From contig KV748180.1 of assembly GCA_001692895.1 (NCBI GenBank), positions 5,051,805-5,115,804 on the forward strand: a DNA stretch of 64,000 nucleotides, in the 5' to 3' direction. Source of the DNA: Cenococcum geophilum 1.58. Taxonomy: Eukaryota > Ascomycota > Dothideomycetes > Gloniales > Gloniaceae. Positions 24,363 to 36,246 of this stretch are shown here, piece after piece. The notes below the pieces were generated by a model, which made no database searches, was not told where the DNA came from, and worked only from the letters and a program-made list of their open reading frames with translations. Within the stretch, counting starts at the first letter, position 1. The number at the start of each line of letters is the position of its first letter. The position numbers and the translations under genes are program-made.

Positions 24363-24673
24363 CCTATATTACGCCCCGCTTCTATTAAGTACGCTAGACT
24401 AATCCTTTAGGTAGTAATAGTCATTTACTATATATTACTAGGCCGTCCCTAGCCTCTACATTAGCGCCATAGTTACAGTAGGATGCTCCGCCTTATATAA
24501 GGTATAGCCTTTAGCGTATTATAGGAGGCGAATAAAGCACTAAAGTCCAATTACTAGACGGCATAGGGCACCGTTAGCAAGAATTGCGCATTTATACGTT
24601 ATCTAGCACAGACCTATCCTATATAAAAGGGTAGTTGGGATTGAAGAAGAAGCTAGCAATTAGTGGTTTTATT
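24363..24673. other. Spacer between X1 and X2, probably inverted ancestral DNA
   Basis: 311 bp with no open frame that I recognise. It begins with CCTATATT (complement of the 8 bp after X2) and ends with GTTTTATT (complement of the 8 bp before X1). It contains a TATA-like CTATATAAAAGGG on the plus strand near 24620. It is only lightly RIP-mutated. It is best read as former single-copy DNA, inverted relative to its flanks (see findings). Confidence 0.7.
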
Positions 24674-25332
24674 TAGTATAGCTAATAGGCAGCGTCGCTA
24701 GCAGCGAGCTGCTAATATAAGCAGTTAGTTAGCGTATATAGTTATAACAGTTAGTTAACGTATATTTATACAGCGCGCTAATAGCTTACTGTATAGATAG
24801 TAAGGAAGGACTAATTTAGTAGTATTTTAAAGCCTTTAGCAAAAGTTAAGAACCCCTAGGTTTTTAGCTATAATGCCTTAATTATATAGTACCCTATAAG
24901 GCACCGCGTGAACTTATTTAGGTTTTATTACCTCTGCTTAATGTTTATAAACTACCTTTATAAGTACGCTTACGCTCGCGCCTATGTAACAAAACCTTGT
25001 AGCAAGAACTACAATAGGCTTATTATTAGACTAGGTGTATAGGTGATGTAAATTAAAGTTAACAACGTAATAATAACTGGTGGAGTGGCTGCCTAATAGA
25101 TTAACTCTAATTGTATTCTAAGAATTACTATAAAGAAGATGCAAGCGTGACGAACTGATGCTTGGTGGGATGATTAATGCTCCCTTTATATCTATTCACC
25201 CGCCCCCAAATCTCAGCTTCCAGGACACTATAACATTAGTGTGTGGTTCATAATCAGGTTCGTCCTCTTCTGTCAGCAATTCTTCCTTTTTGGGCAATTG
25301 GCACTATACGCTAAGCCTTCGAGGTAGCCAAG

Positions 25333-25578
25333 TCAGGATTTATGGGGAGCGCCACCTCGCAATAGCGTAACCATATTATCACGACTAACTATTATGAAGT
25401 ATGACGGGATAAATTGATACATGTTATCGGTATCGCATTTAAACCATGTAGTTACCTTATTAGGTAAATAGAACTTTCTCCCGCCTAGTCGCGCTATAGC
25501 AGGCCATCTAAAGAAGCGCGGTTGTTCCATTCTTGTTAAACCATAGGCGAAAATACACGGGCCCGTTGGGTGGGTCAT
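25333..25578 (-). CDS. Unrecognised 81-codon open frame in the non-RIP part of the insertion
   Basis: Reads MTHPTGPCIFAYGLTRMEQP... then RLGGRKFYLPNKVTTWFKC, ending in a TGA. It is unusual here in being open in a stretch that is not AT-biased and in having ordinary amino-acid composition, including W, C and Q. Readable protein continues in another frame past the stop, so it may be a fragment of a longer, broken gene. The opposite strand also has a 72-codon frame (25570-25788). I recognise no domain. Coding is uncertain. Confidence 0.25.
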   Translation of the reverse strand: MTHPTGPCIFAYGLTRMEQPRFFRWPAIARLGGRKFYLPNKVTTWFKCDTDNMYQFIPSYFIIVSRDNMVTLLRGGAPHKS

Positions 25579-26184
25579 GTCTTAACTTACGCTAGTAATC
25601 CAGAGACACTTGTCCCGAAAGCCAAGAGGTATTCTCGTTTAAGGCTACGAATTATTAATTATCCGTACAGCGTAGCTTATAAGCGACTAATCAGCGGTAT
25701 CCCTAGGGAGGCAAAAATCCAATTAATCCTTATCAATACGATACGCGAGATCATATCATATTATGTCATATTAATCGATTTTTTTTAATCCGCTACCAAA
25801 TAAGTGAGTAATTATAGCTAAAATATTAACTACTAACGTCCTTAGCTTCCCTACTAATTAGGTATCTTCTTTCTACCCTCTCTATTTATACTTTCCTTTA
25901 TATAAAATATTGTAAAATAAAATAAAAATAGGAAAAAAGAGAGGAGATTAAAATTAGTAACTTTTATCTATTTCTTATTATTCTCTAGTTTTATAATCCA
26001 ATTCTTACCCTTTAATACTCCCGCTACCGCTACTATATACTAAGAATTTTTATTATATAATAAACACTAAGCCCTATAATTCCGCTACTTATAATTTCTA
26101 TAATATCTACTATAAAACCCAAGGAGACTCTAATACTTAGTAAAGGGGTAAAGGCTTATAGATAACGTAGAGTTGCTATATAGT

Positions 26185-26562
26185 GTTACGGAGCGTATAT
26201 AAGCGACAATAATATATAGTAAGTAGATATTATTAAGCTATATATATAAACTGTATAATAAGATTAAGACGTTATATAAGGAAAAAAGGTAGAAAAATAG
26301 GAAGAAAGGGTATATATTATAGACTTAGTTGCTTAGTTAATATATATATAGAGCAAAATAGGATTTAGGCAGTAGTCCTAGCAGAACTTAGTAGGATTTA
26401 GTAAAACTTAGTAGAACTTAGTAGAATATAGTAAAATACGGCAGATTACCATTAGATTGCCGTAGGTTGCTATTAGATTGCTATCTTATAGTTAGTCTTT
26501 AGCTACTAAGTTGGTAGAAATAGGTAGATGTATATAAGGTATTATAGGAATATCTTATAACA
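26185..26562 (-). repeat. LTR-like segment of a further, mostly lost Gypsy element
   Basis: On the plus strand it starts TGTTACGGAGCG and ends ATCTTATAACA, i.e. TG...CA termini of the Gypsy type. It is immediately followed by GTACCCCCCTTTTTA, which on the minus strand is a polypurine tract abutting the LTR start. So this reads as a 3' LTR plus ~100 bp of internal sequence of a minus-strand element. It contains a short 10-bp tandem repeat (AGTAGAACTT-like) at about 26390-26450. Confidence 0.5.
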
Positions 26563-26921
26563 GTACCCCCCTTTTTAAACTTAAGCTTTTATAAGGTAGG
26601 GCTACGGTAGTTTTAAATAAAGTTTATAAAAGTCTTTTATAGCTTATATAAGTCCTATAGAGTTAATAGGAACTACCTAGGTAGGGACTAAGGGTCCTTA
26701 AATACACAACCGTACTCCTATAAAATCCTTCTTATACGTAATATACGTATGCTCTATCTACTTTATTATAGATTCTATAGATTACCTTACGTAACCTTAG
26801 TTACTATTCCTTATTATATAGTTCTATCGGCTCTATTCTAGACCGTGCCTAAATTAACTAACTAGCGTCTTTTAACTCTTCCCTAAGTAGTTATAATATT
26901 GTACTTAAAGCGTCTATAACA

Positions 26922-26939
26922 CCATCTCCCTCCTTTTTA
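26922..26939 (-). promoter_or_regulatory. Polypurine tract of Gypsy 2
   Basis: On the minus strand, AAAAAGGAGGGAGATGG abuts the 3' LTR. It is near identical to the tract of Gypsy 1. Confidence 0.83.
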
Positions 26940-27169
26940 TTTTCGTCCTTAAAGATTTAAAATATCTCTAAGTTATTTACTAGAGGTGTAATATCCGTCT
27001 AATTAGTTTGGTTAATATTATTACTTATTATACCTAAAGCAATTTCTTCTTCCTTAACTGCTCGTCGCGTTCGCACTATTACTACAATATTATCTCTTAG
27101 TGAGATTATACCGTCTCTATATTCTTGCTATTTAAAAAAGGGGTTAGTTTATATTGCGTTAGTGAACCT

Positions 27170-27700
27170 ATCTTTGTAATAACTGTCCTTTTATTTAAAG
27201 TGCACTAAAGCAAATATTTATTCGTCCTATAATATTCGCTTTATCTCTAATACTAAATATACGCGACCTATTACTCTTAATAGTCATCTTATTCCCTAAT
27301 TAATTTATCTTAGGGTCTTATATTTAATCTACTGCTACGCAGCTAGATAATAAACTGTCTGTTGCTTTTGCTAAATTATATTAATCTTAGGACGCTAAAC
27401 GGGAGGCTGCTGATGCTTAGTAACGGGCCCTTAAGTCTCGTCTTGCGGCGTCCACTTAGTTAATTTATCTTAAGAAGGTGCGTAAAAAGGTCTATTTTAA
27501 GGAGTAGAAACTTATAAAATAAGGTCTACTAAAACTTAGCAATAAAAGAACAAATTCTCTTCTAATAGAGAAGGGAATAGATCTAAGTAGTTTAGTAACA
27601 GCTCTTCTTAGGTCCCCCTTAGGTGACTTATTTTTTAGTAATCCTTTTTTATTAATGCTGCCTGACCTAATCTCTTCTAATACTCCTATACCTTTCCTAT
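27170..27700 (+). pseudogene. Antisense coiled-coil-like reading frame of Gypsy 2
   Basis: Plus-strand counterpart of the antisense frame in Gypsy 1. Landmarks in the same order: ALKQIFI, FPNxFILGSY, LDNKLSVAFAKLY, DAKREAADA, LKSRLAAS, LKKVRKKVYFKE, SPLGDLFFSNPF. Stops are TAA/TAG only. It lies between the 3' LTR and pol of the minus-strand element and overlaps the end of pol. Confidence 0.5.
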
Positions 27701-30700
27701 AACGTTCTTTAAATTCTCTAGTAGCTTCTAGGTAGTTTTAGTATAGCCTATTTACTTTACTTTATACCACGTTTTGTTATTAATGTCCTTATAATTAACA
27801 ATCTTCAAAACTTACTATTTATCTTCCTCTTATCCTCTATACGTGTCCGCTTTATAAATTAGTGGCTTAATATTTCTATATACTAGCTCTAGTATTACAA
27901 TATGCTATATAGGGTAGATCTTTATCTTAGCTAGTAGGTTTAACTTAAATATAACTAGTAAAATCCTTTACTTAGTTATTAACTCTTAAAATTTTTATAT
28001 AGTAGCTACACTTTATCTCCCTTCTTAAGATCTGGTCCCTTAGATCTCTTAGCGTTATAGTACCTTTTTATTCTTTCTTATACTGTCTTTACTATTTCCA
28101 TAAGGTTCTTATAAAGATTTATTAATATCTCTATCCTTTATTTAGCTGTGCTACTCGTCTTCTTTACTTAATATAGCAATAATAATGTTCTTAGCTTATA
28201 CCCGTAATTCGCCTTAAATAGTAATATACCTATTCCTTCTTATAGTGTTGCGTTATATATAAACTATATAATTAGTAATAGCAATACCTAATTGTTCTAT
28301 GCGTAGTTAATATAGTATTTTAGATACTGCTCTAGTATCTAATTTAGTCTTTCTATTTAACTGTCTATCTGCGGATAATATATAGTAAAAGTTACTGCTT
28401 TAACTCCTTGTTCCGCTAAGAATACCTCCTAAAATACTACTATAAATTTTAGATCTCTGTCTAATATAATTTTACTTAGTACTCTATATCTTATAAATAC
28501 TTCTTTAATATAGATTCTAGCGACATCTTCTACTAATATCTCTTCTGTATATACTATAAAGTATTCCCACTTTATAAGCTTATTTACTATTACTAAAATC
28601 GCGTTATAATCTTGTCCAGTAATAGGATCTCTTAATTTTAGCAACTTAATAATAAAGTCCTATAATATAACCTCCTATAGTCTCTCTAGTATTTTAATAG
28701 GTTATAGCCCTCCATACGGCTTATACCTTATTAGTTTATTTCTTTAGCAATCTAAATATTCCTTTATAACTTTTCGCGCTAAGCCCTAAATTCCGTTAAT
28801 AATATACTCTTCTTAAAGTCTTAACACTAAGCCCGTAGCTCTATTATGTCCTTAAATTAATCCCTTATAGAATTCTTCTATAAATTGCTCTATTATACCT
28901 TTTAGGATATACGTTACTTCTTAATTTTTATATATATCCATCTGTAGATCTTCTAGTTATGCTTTTAGAATTCTTTATACCTAAAAGCTTTTTAGTGTCT
29001 TATAAACCTTACCTAGTTCCTCTTAAGTTGCTATAATCTTTAGATAATTATACCTAATTAATCCGTTTATATCTTTTTACAGTAAAGCCCCTAATAGCTT
29101 CTTGTTATTTTATAGTTTAGCTTTATAGCTTAGAGTATCTGCTTACGTATTATCTATACCCTTAGTATACTAAATCTTAAAATAGTATTCTGTAAGCATC
29201 TCTGCCCGTCTAACCTATCTTTAGTTAAGTTCCTTTATTATTAGGAATCCTATTAGGTTCTTATAATCCGTCTTAACTATAAATAGTTTTTCTATACCTT
29301 ATAAGAATACTCTCTATTTCTTTAGTGCTATAACTATACCTAATAACTCCTTGTTATAAATGTTATAGTTTAACTCTAGTAGTATTATCTTTCGACTATA
29401 ATATACCACTAGGTGCTATCTATTTTAATGTTTTTATATAAAGTACGCCCTTAGTATATAGTTTAATATATTTATCTTTACAACCGTCTCTAGACCTAGT
29501 TAATAGATCTTAAGAACTAGCTCCTAGGTAAACAACTTTTTAACTTTTTTAAAGAGTTCCTTCTATTCCTCTCCCTATGCCTATAGTTCTTCTTTCTTTA
29601 TTAACCGCGTAAATAGCTTAATATCTTTTAACCATTGCGCTATAAACCTTCTATAGTAATTATAAAACCCTAAAAATAATCTTAACTATATAATGTTCTC
29701 TAGTTCTTACTAATTCACTATAGCCTTAATCTTCTTTAGATCTATACTAAGTTGGCCTAGTTTAATAATAAATCTAACAAAATTGGTCTTCCTAGTAAAG
29801 AACTCGCATTTCTTAATTGCTACTAGTATTTGTTCTTTTTATAGTCTCTTTAAAACCTATTTAACGTATTCCCTATATTCTTCCTTAGTTATTAAGTAGA
29901 TAATAATATTATTAAGGTATACTATAATAAATTCATCTAAGTATTCTCCTAATATATTGTTAATACGCTTCTAGAATATTACTAGTGCGTTTATAAGCCC
30001 GAATTGCATAACTAATGGTTTATATAGTCCTTCCTTTAACCTAAAGGCTGCCTTTTATTTATTGCCTTCCTTAATTCTAATCTAATAGTACGCCCATCTT
30101 AGATTTATTTTTGTAAAGATTTGCGCATTACCTATCCTATCTTAGATTTCGCTAATTAAGGGTAAAAGATACCTATCCTTTTTAGTAATACTGTTTAACT
30201 ATCTATAGTTAATACACAGCCTTAGTTTACCATTTTTCTTTAGTACGAATAGTACTAGATAACCCGCTAATGACTGCGATAGTCTAATATATCCCTTTTA
30301 TAGGTTCTCCTAGATAAACTCTTTTAGTACTCTACCTTTTTCTTTAGTAAGCTTATAGATTAAAAAGAACCTTAGACTTATTTCTGGTTCTAATTCTATC
30401 TTATAGTCCTATACTACGTACTCTAATAGCTTTTTACTTTCCGGTGACTATAGTTTCTTACTATACTTATAGTATCTCTTTAGTACGTAACTTAGTCCTT
30501 TTTCTGTTTCTTTATAGGTTACTCCTACTTAGTACTATACTATCTTAGCTTATTATTACATCTTATAGCGTTAAGTATCTCTAATATTAACTTAACCTAT
30601 AACCTAATTGATCCTTAAATTATATTCCTATAACTAAGGTATTCCTAGTACTGCCTTATTATTTCCTAATAGTAATATATCGAAATACATCTCGATTTAT

Positions 30701-32880
30701 CTCCCTTTAATAGTTAACTAAATAGGTCCTATTTTAAGATTAATAATGCCTCCTCTATAGGCTATTAGATTTCCTAAAATTGTAACTAATAGGTAAGATT
30801 CCTCCTTTTATCTATAAGGTATCCCTATTCTCTTAACTGCTGCTAGTAAGATATGGTTCCTTATTACTCCACTATCTATTAGTACCTTAAACTGTTAATC
30901 TTACTACTTTACTTATAAATTTAAGTGTTATCCTTAAATTCCTTTAAGGGTCTAAGGCTTTACTACTAGCTCCCTCTAGTTTTATAGGCCTCTACTTTTC
31001 CTAACTATTAGCTGCTTAATCCTGTTTATATTTAGTCCGACTTTAGCTAATACTTAGTTTACTTTTTATCTTTAATATACTATAGATATATATTCTCTAG
31101 GCATTTCTACCACTATTATTTATCTAGGCATTCTTCTATAAGGAATCTTCCTAGCTAAAGTATTAGGTCTCCTAACTCCTAAACTTCTATTAGATACTAA
31201 CTATATATATACTTAGTATTTTGGTACTTCTTTTCCTCTATTAACTAATATATTCTTATAGGGTATTTCTAATTCTTTTCCTTTAGGTTTCTATGCATTT
31301 TATATATATTATCTATATATATAATCCACAATAGCGTATAGTATACTTAGTATTTTGGGTTAACTCTTAGCTTATCTTCGTCCTTAAGTTTAAACCTCTG
31401 CTATATTAATCTAAACATTGTAACTTTATTTGTAGGTACTAAAATACGTCTCTTACTCCTCTAGTCCTCTAACTATTCCTTTAGATCCTTTAATATTATA
31501 ATTAAGGCTCCTTTAATATAATTTATGGCCTTTTTAGTAATTGGGTGGTCTTAGATAACTTTTTTATCTAACTACATATAGAAATCTTCCCACTTATTAT
31601 TACGCCTTTACCTATACCACTTTTAGTACAGCTACTGGAGTATATACGGCTTATCCATAAGGAAGTATCTTCTTGTTACTATATTATAACAACCTTTAGT
31701 ATATCGTTCCTTAAACCTAGTTAAAATCCCTAAATTCTCTTCTTATTCTAGTTCGGTAAGCCACTTAGCTCTTAATATACCTGCTCTTAGCCTATTAGTA
31801 ACCTTTTATACTAGCGCTCTGTCCCTTATATATCCTAATATACTAGATTTCTTATCTAGTTTCTGTTCTTGCTATAAGGTAATTCTCGCTCTAAACTCCT
31901 CTATAGTTTCTTTCTTTTCGCGTCTTATAAATAGATCCTTAAAGTTATCCTACTTTTTAATCTTTATATTAATAATTTAATCTTTAGGCTAAATACTATA
32001 TTCCCCTAGTAAGTCCTCTAGGTTTATATACCTATCTCCTAGTCTAGTTGCTATTTATATTATAGATTCTCTAATCTATAAAAAGGCTCCTTGCTTCTTC
32101 TTTATAGGTGTTCTTATTTATTCTCTAAATTCTTAGTCCCTTAGATTCTTTTATCCTAAGCTTACTTCTAACTTAAGCTTTACTCTAGCCTTAGTCTAAC
32201 TAGGCTTACTTAGTATTCTTATCTCGTCTTAAAAGTCTTAAATTTTACTTATCTTGTCTTAAGAGTCTTATATCTATGGGAAACTCTATCCTAAGCTTAT
32301 TTATATATCTTTAAACTAAGCTACTACCCTACTCTATCGGTTTTCGTTTATTATAGGTCCTTAGGTGTGCCTTATCTTATCTTAAGAATCTTAGTCATCT
32401 CTTATCTTATCTTAAGAATTTTAAGCCTTTAGCTTCTTGCCTTTATTAAGTACCGAAGTAGTTTACTATTTTACTTCTCTTATATCTTATAAAGTGATAA
32501 ATATTATATCTAGTGGGGTCTTAATCCCTACTAATATTTTCTGTTCTATAATAGAATTATCCTCTGCCTCTTATATAACATCTTAAAGGTTTATATACTC
32601 TTAATAAGCTACTCTTATTGCCTTATTGTTATAAAATGTTTTACCTTTATTAAATTTATCGTCCTTAATATCCGATCTACGAACTAGTTTATTAGTTCCT
32701 CTATACTCTATAGATTTTAGCTCCTATAGCTAATAGCTTACGCTATACTTAGCGTCTTTATAAATTTAGTATGTGTTATTATAACAAAACGTAAAACTTC
32801 TAATTAAACATTCTTTTGTTCCTCGTAGTATACTATTATTCCTCTATACATATATGTCTTCTACTATTAGTCTAGTTCCC
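27635..32880 (-). pseudogene. Gypsy 2 pol, RIP-killed
   Basis: The probable stop is TAA at 27635-27637 on the minus strand. The chromodomain region is just upstream (about 27680-27860). The integrase core is about 28340-28650, where an open 71-codon stretch at 28429-28644 reads LKLRDPITGQDYNAILVIVNKL. RT at about 29880-30330 includes VYLNNIIIYL, with the catalytic YLDD changed to YLNN. Protease is near 30720-30900. This is the same family and order as Gypsy 1 pol, with independent RIP stops. Confidence 0.87.
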
Positions 32881-33953
32881 TTTATTATATAATAACTCTA
32901 ACTATCTTTATAATCCCTCGCGAAGTAACCTTATTTTCTATAATTTATATAAGCTCTATCTTTAAACCATTAACTTTGCTATAGAGTCTACCTAAACATC
33001 TTCTGCTACTAAGATCCCTAGTTTAGCCTCTACTTCTTAGTCCTATAATTACTAGATCCTTAACCTTTAGGTTTTTATAGTTTTTTACTCCATCTCTTAT
33101 AGGCTTTTTTAGTACCACTTAGGTCTATTAGCTCTACGCCATACCATATTTTCTAATTTAGCTTTTATTATTGCGTACTCTACGCCTTATATAACTATAA
33201 AACTCTATCCTAACCTCTCTTAGTCTGTTTCCTTTAGTAGATCCAATTATTAATCTTAATCGCTTAATCTATTAGTTCCCTTAGGGTATCCGCATCTTCT
33301 ATTAAGATAATTGCGTCCTAGACTTTAGCCTTAAGTCCTTATTTATACTATACTATAAGCGCCCTATTATTCTACTCTACTTATATCGCTAGCATCTAGA
33401 ACTATATTATATACTTAATTGCTAAAGTTTATTACATAATATTTTAGAGTTTTCTTTCCACCGTAGTTATTAATTCTGGGTCTCTAAATATCTATATAAG
33501 TTACTCTATAAACCCTTTCTAGCTTAAAAATATAAATCGTACCTCCTAGTTAGTGGTCGTTATTCTATTTATTTATATCTCTGTAAGATAAGGTTTAAAC
33601 TACTTAAGTGCTCTTCCTAATAAGAATAGTCCCGTATAGACTATTCGATCTATAGATATTAGTAGCTTTACCCCTTCTTATAAAACCTTAAAGTGCATTT
33701 ACATAAGAAATCCTTTAAGCTTTAATCTTTCTCCTATAAATCTCTTAATAGATAGTAACTTAACCTTTATTACTCTAATCCCGTTAACCCTTTTTTCCAA
33801 CGCTATATTATTAGCTGTTAACTAGTTAATTACCTCTTATAACTATCCGACCGTTACAGGTTGCTATAAGTTAGTATCTGCTATACTGGTATTACCTAAC
33901 CTTAAAGTAGTTGCCGCCGTCAATAGCGTTATAGTGGCTGCTTTTAGTGGCAT
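32880..33953 (-). pseudogene. Gypsy 2 gag, start codon retained
   Basis: ATG at 33951-33953 (minus), followed by PLKAATITLLTAAT. The frame continues through the gag core to a zinc knuckle at about 32910-32955 that reads GAYINYRK...GYFARDY, with cysteines and histidine replaced by tyrosine as in Gypsy 1. Between the 5' LTR and the ATG are ~45 bp that include the unassigned primer-binding site. Confidence 0.78.
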
Positions 33954-33998
33954 GTTGTTTAACTTTCTATATTTAATACTATAACTAGGTAGTGATTA

Positions 33999-34422
33999 TA
34001 TAACGGAACCTTATAGCAAAAACTACAATAGGCTTATTATTAAGCTAGGTGTATAGGTAATATAAATTAAAGTTAATAACGTAATAATAATTAGTAGAGT
34101 GGTTGCCTAATAGATTAACTCTAATTATATTCTAAGAATTACTATAAGGAAGGAACTATCTAGGTAGGGACTAAGGGTCCTTAAATACACAACCGTACTC
34201 CTATAAAATCCTTCTTGTATATAATATACGTATGCTCTATCTGCTCTATTATAAATCCTACGGATTATATAGATTATACAGATTACCTCACGTGACCTCG
34301 GTTATTATTCCTTGTCATATAGTTCTATTGGCTCTATTCTAGACCGTGCCTAAATTAACTAACTAGCGTCTTCCGACTCTTCCCTAAGTAGTTATAATAT
34401 CGTACTTAAAGCGTCCGTAACA
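33999..34422 (-). repeat. Gypsy 2 5' LTR
   Basis: About 424 bp. The plus-strand ends are TATAACGGAACC and GCGTCCGTAACA. It is followed by the TSD GCCTA. It keeps the ACGTGACC context at 34294-34301 that is RIP-altered in the 3' copy. Confidence 0.9.
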
Positions 34423-35065
34423 GCCTATACCCGCGCACGTGCTTATACGCACGCGTAATATACCTAGTATTCTATCTAAATACTAATCGCTTATAATAAG
34501 TTAATATATTAATATAAATAGAGCTAGCTAGGCAGCTGTAGTGGCGCTTAATAGTTAAAGGCTAGGGTAGGTATAGGTAAAGTAAATATAAGGTAATATT
34601 TTAGGTATACGCGTAATAGTTACTTACTAATGCAGATATAAACAACTTAAATTTATATAATATTCTAACTTAATTAGGAAGGAACTAAACTTAATTAATA
34701 GGGAGTATCTATATATTAATTAGGGTATCTATATAGTATCCCTCTACTGCTATCCTTCTTTAAAGCCTCTACAGCGTACTAATTAAATTTAATAATATTT
34801 AGACACTATCTAAGGTTAAATAAAGTAGATTTAAGACTAGGTAACACTAATATTTATATATATATATATATACTACTAAAAATTTAAAATATAACTTTAT
34901 AACTCTACTAGATCTATATAATTACCCAATTAGGATAAGCACGCTAATAGCTTTGTAGTCAGCGTATATACTTTTCCAGCGAGCGTCCAGCGAGTGGCTT
35001 GATTGGCTGCAGTCAGTCAGCGGAAGACGTCTTCGCTCGCTAAACGCTGACTGTTGGCCACACTG

Positions 35066-35694
35066 AATATAGGCGCCTCGGAGCTAAGACAATGGCGTAA
35101 GAGCTACGCATTCATTCGCTCAAAAGGGGAATAGGAAAGAGCGCAGTAAGTGCCATTAGCAAGTCCGGAGCAGGGGAGGGGAGTAACAGGACCGCACATA
35201 CTGGTATGGTCATGTGGCGGCTAGCGATCTTCGTCCTTCAAATGCAGCTGCCACTGACATGAGGCGAGCATCTTGCGAGAAGGAGAGCTTGCAATGGAGA
35301 AAGACGAGAGGGAGCATGAGAGAATCAGATTCAGCACCTTCAATCGCCTAGGGCACGAAAAGCTGGACGGCGCAGTCCGTATAGGGGAAATGGTAAGGAC
35401 AAGGGGAGGCGGGCGGTGTTGGCGGCGGCCAAAAAATGCCTCACAAGAAATTCGTTGAGGTCCAATGAGAGCAGCATGCGTAGGCGAGGGTGGTGCGGAT
35501 GAAGGGATGAGAGTAGAGAGAAAAGGTTTAGGAGAGGGGGAGAAAATGACGGCGGAGGGAGGGCCTTTTATGATGGATGTTAAGGAAGATTACTTTTTTA
35601 GGCTTAGCGCGAAAAGTCATAAGTGAGGTCCGGATTGCCTGAATAGGATGCATCCATTTCTTGATGCATACTTGCCGTCTAATTGTTTACTAGT
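35066..35694. other. GC-richer island, probably original host DNA
   Basis: 629 bp of ordinary composition between X2 and the Gypsy 3 remnant, with abundant CpA, TpG and CpG. It is purine-rich on the plus strand around 35500-35560. A 61-codon open frame (35273-35458, MREGELAMEKDEREHERIRF) is highly charged and arginine-rich, but has no recognisable domain or gene context, so I do not call it a gene. Since the sequence is not RIP-mutated, it is likely single-copy. It may be what is left of a promoter or intergenic region. Confidence 0.6.
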
Positions 35695-35929
35695 ATATTT
35701 ATTAACCCAAATTATATAACTAATAGCTTATATAGTCCTTCCTTTAACCTAAAGGCTGCCTTTTATTTATTGCCTTTCCTAATTCTAATCTAATGGCATA
35801 CCTATCTTAGATCTATCTTTATAAAGATTTACGCATTACCTATTCTATTTTAGATTTCGCTAATTAAGGGTAAAGAATACTTATCCTTCTAAGTAATACT
35901 ATTTAACTATTTATAGTTAATATATAGCC

Positions 35930-36093
35930 TATTGATCACATAGGGTGACTTACCAATAACGACTACTCGAGTAGGTTACAGTGATGTTAGTTAATATGCT
36001 TGTTGTTAGAATGAGGAAGGGCGAGGAGCTTAAGNCTCCTCGCCACGCTAGCGCCGCGGCGACACGTGACGACCGCTTGCCTTATTCCCAACA
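35930..36093 (-). repeat. Copia C 3' LTR
   Basis: 164 bp. On the plus strand it begins TATTGATCACATAGGG and ends CTTATTCCCAACA. This copy is little RIP-mutated (ACTCGAGTAGG, ACACGTGACG kept). One N at 36035. On its inner side, 36094-36115 is a minus-strand polypurine-like AAAAGAAGAGTTGC, matching Copia B. Confidence 0.93.
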
Positions 36094-36246
36094 CTAGCAA
36101 CTCTTCTTTTATAGTTGCCATCTATATACAAATACTGCTTACCTAGCGTAGTGCTATAGGACTACCCTATAATACCTTATATACGCCTACTGATTAAGCC
36201 CAGTCATAAGACCGCAATTTGCCGCAATTTGCCATATTCTACTACG

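Larger units (their letters stand above)
25140..26668. other. ~1.5-kb composite insertion inside the Gypsy 2 3' LTR
   Basis: It has two parts. About 25140-25800 has near-normal composition with plentiful CpA and TpG, so it was probably single-copy DNA or a late arrival. About 25800-26668 is AT-rich, RIP-like and includes an LTR-like segment (26185-26562). The join at about 25790-25800 follows a run of T. No terminal inverted repeats or target duplication were found, so capture during break repair is as likely as transposition. Confidence 0.6.
24985..26921 (-). repeat. Gypsy 2 3' LTR, split by an insertion
   Basis: LTR homology covers 24985 to about 25139 (R/U5 side, beginning TGTAACAAAACCTTG on the plus strand) and about 26669-26921 (U3 side, ending CGTCTATAACA). 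The missing junction AAGGAAGGAACTA, as seen at 34147-34160, is where the foreign segment sits. I see no clear target duplication. Confidence 0.85.
24985..34422 (-). mobile_element. Gypsy 2: chromovirus related to Gypsy 1, minus strand, RIP-killed
   Basis: The TSD GCCTA at 24980-24984 and 34423-34427 bounds the element. The 5' LTR is 33999-34422. The 3' LTR is 24985-26921, split by a ~1.5-kb insertion. On the minus strand it carries gag, protease, RT, RNase H, integrase and chromodomain in the same order as Gypsy 1. It has the same polypurine tract next to the 3' LTR and the same antisense frame in the 3' region. Without the insertion it is about 7.9 kb, close to Gypsy 1. Confidence 0.93.
24674..35065 (-). 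mobile_element. X2: inverted second copy of the ~950-bp hAT-like element, split by Gypsy 2
   Basis: X2 is 24674-24984 plus 34428-35065. It is the reverse complement of X1, alignable over the whole length with mainly RIP-type differences. The inner end is TAGTATAGCTAATAGG, the outer end CTGTTGGCCACACTG. The outer ~120 bp keep more G and C than X1, so this copy shows the ancestral terminal sequence best. X2 is interrupted by Gypsy 2 with TSD GCCTA (24980-24984 and 34423-34427). Confidence 0.87.

Noticed and set aside
10868..35065. One fold-back element with ~0.9-kb inverted arms
   Set aside because: Each arm ends in its own CAGTGTGG-type terminal repeat at the spacer side too, and the flanking 8-mers show two separate insertions followed by inversion.
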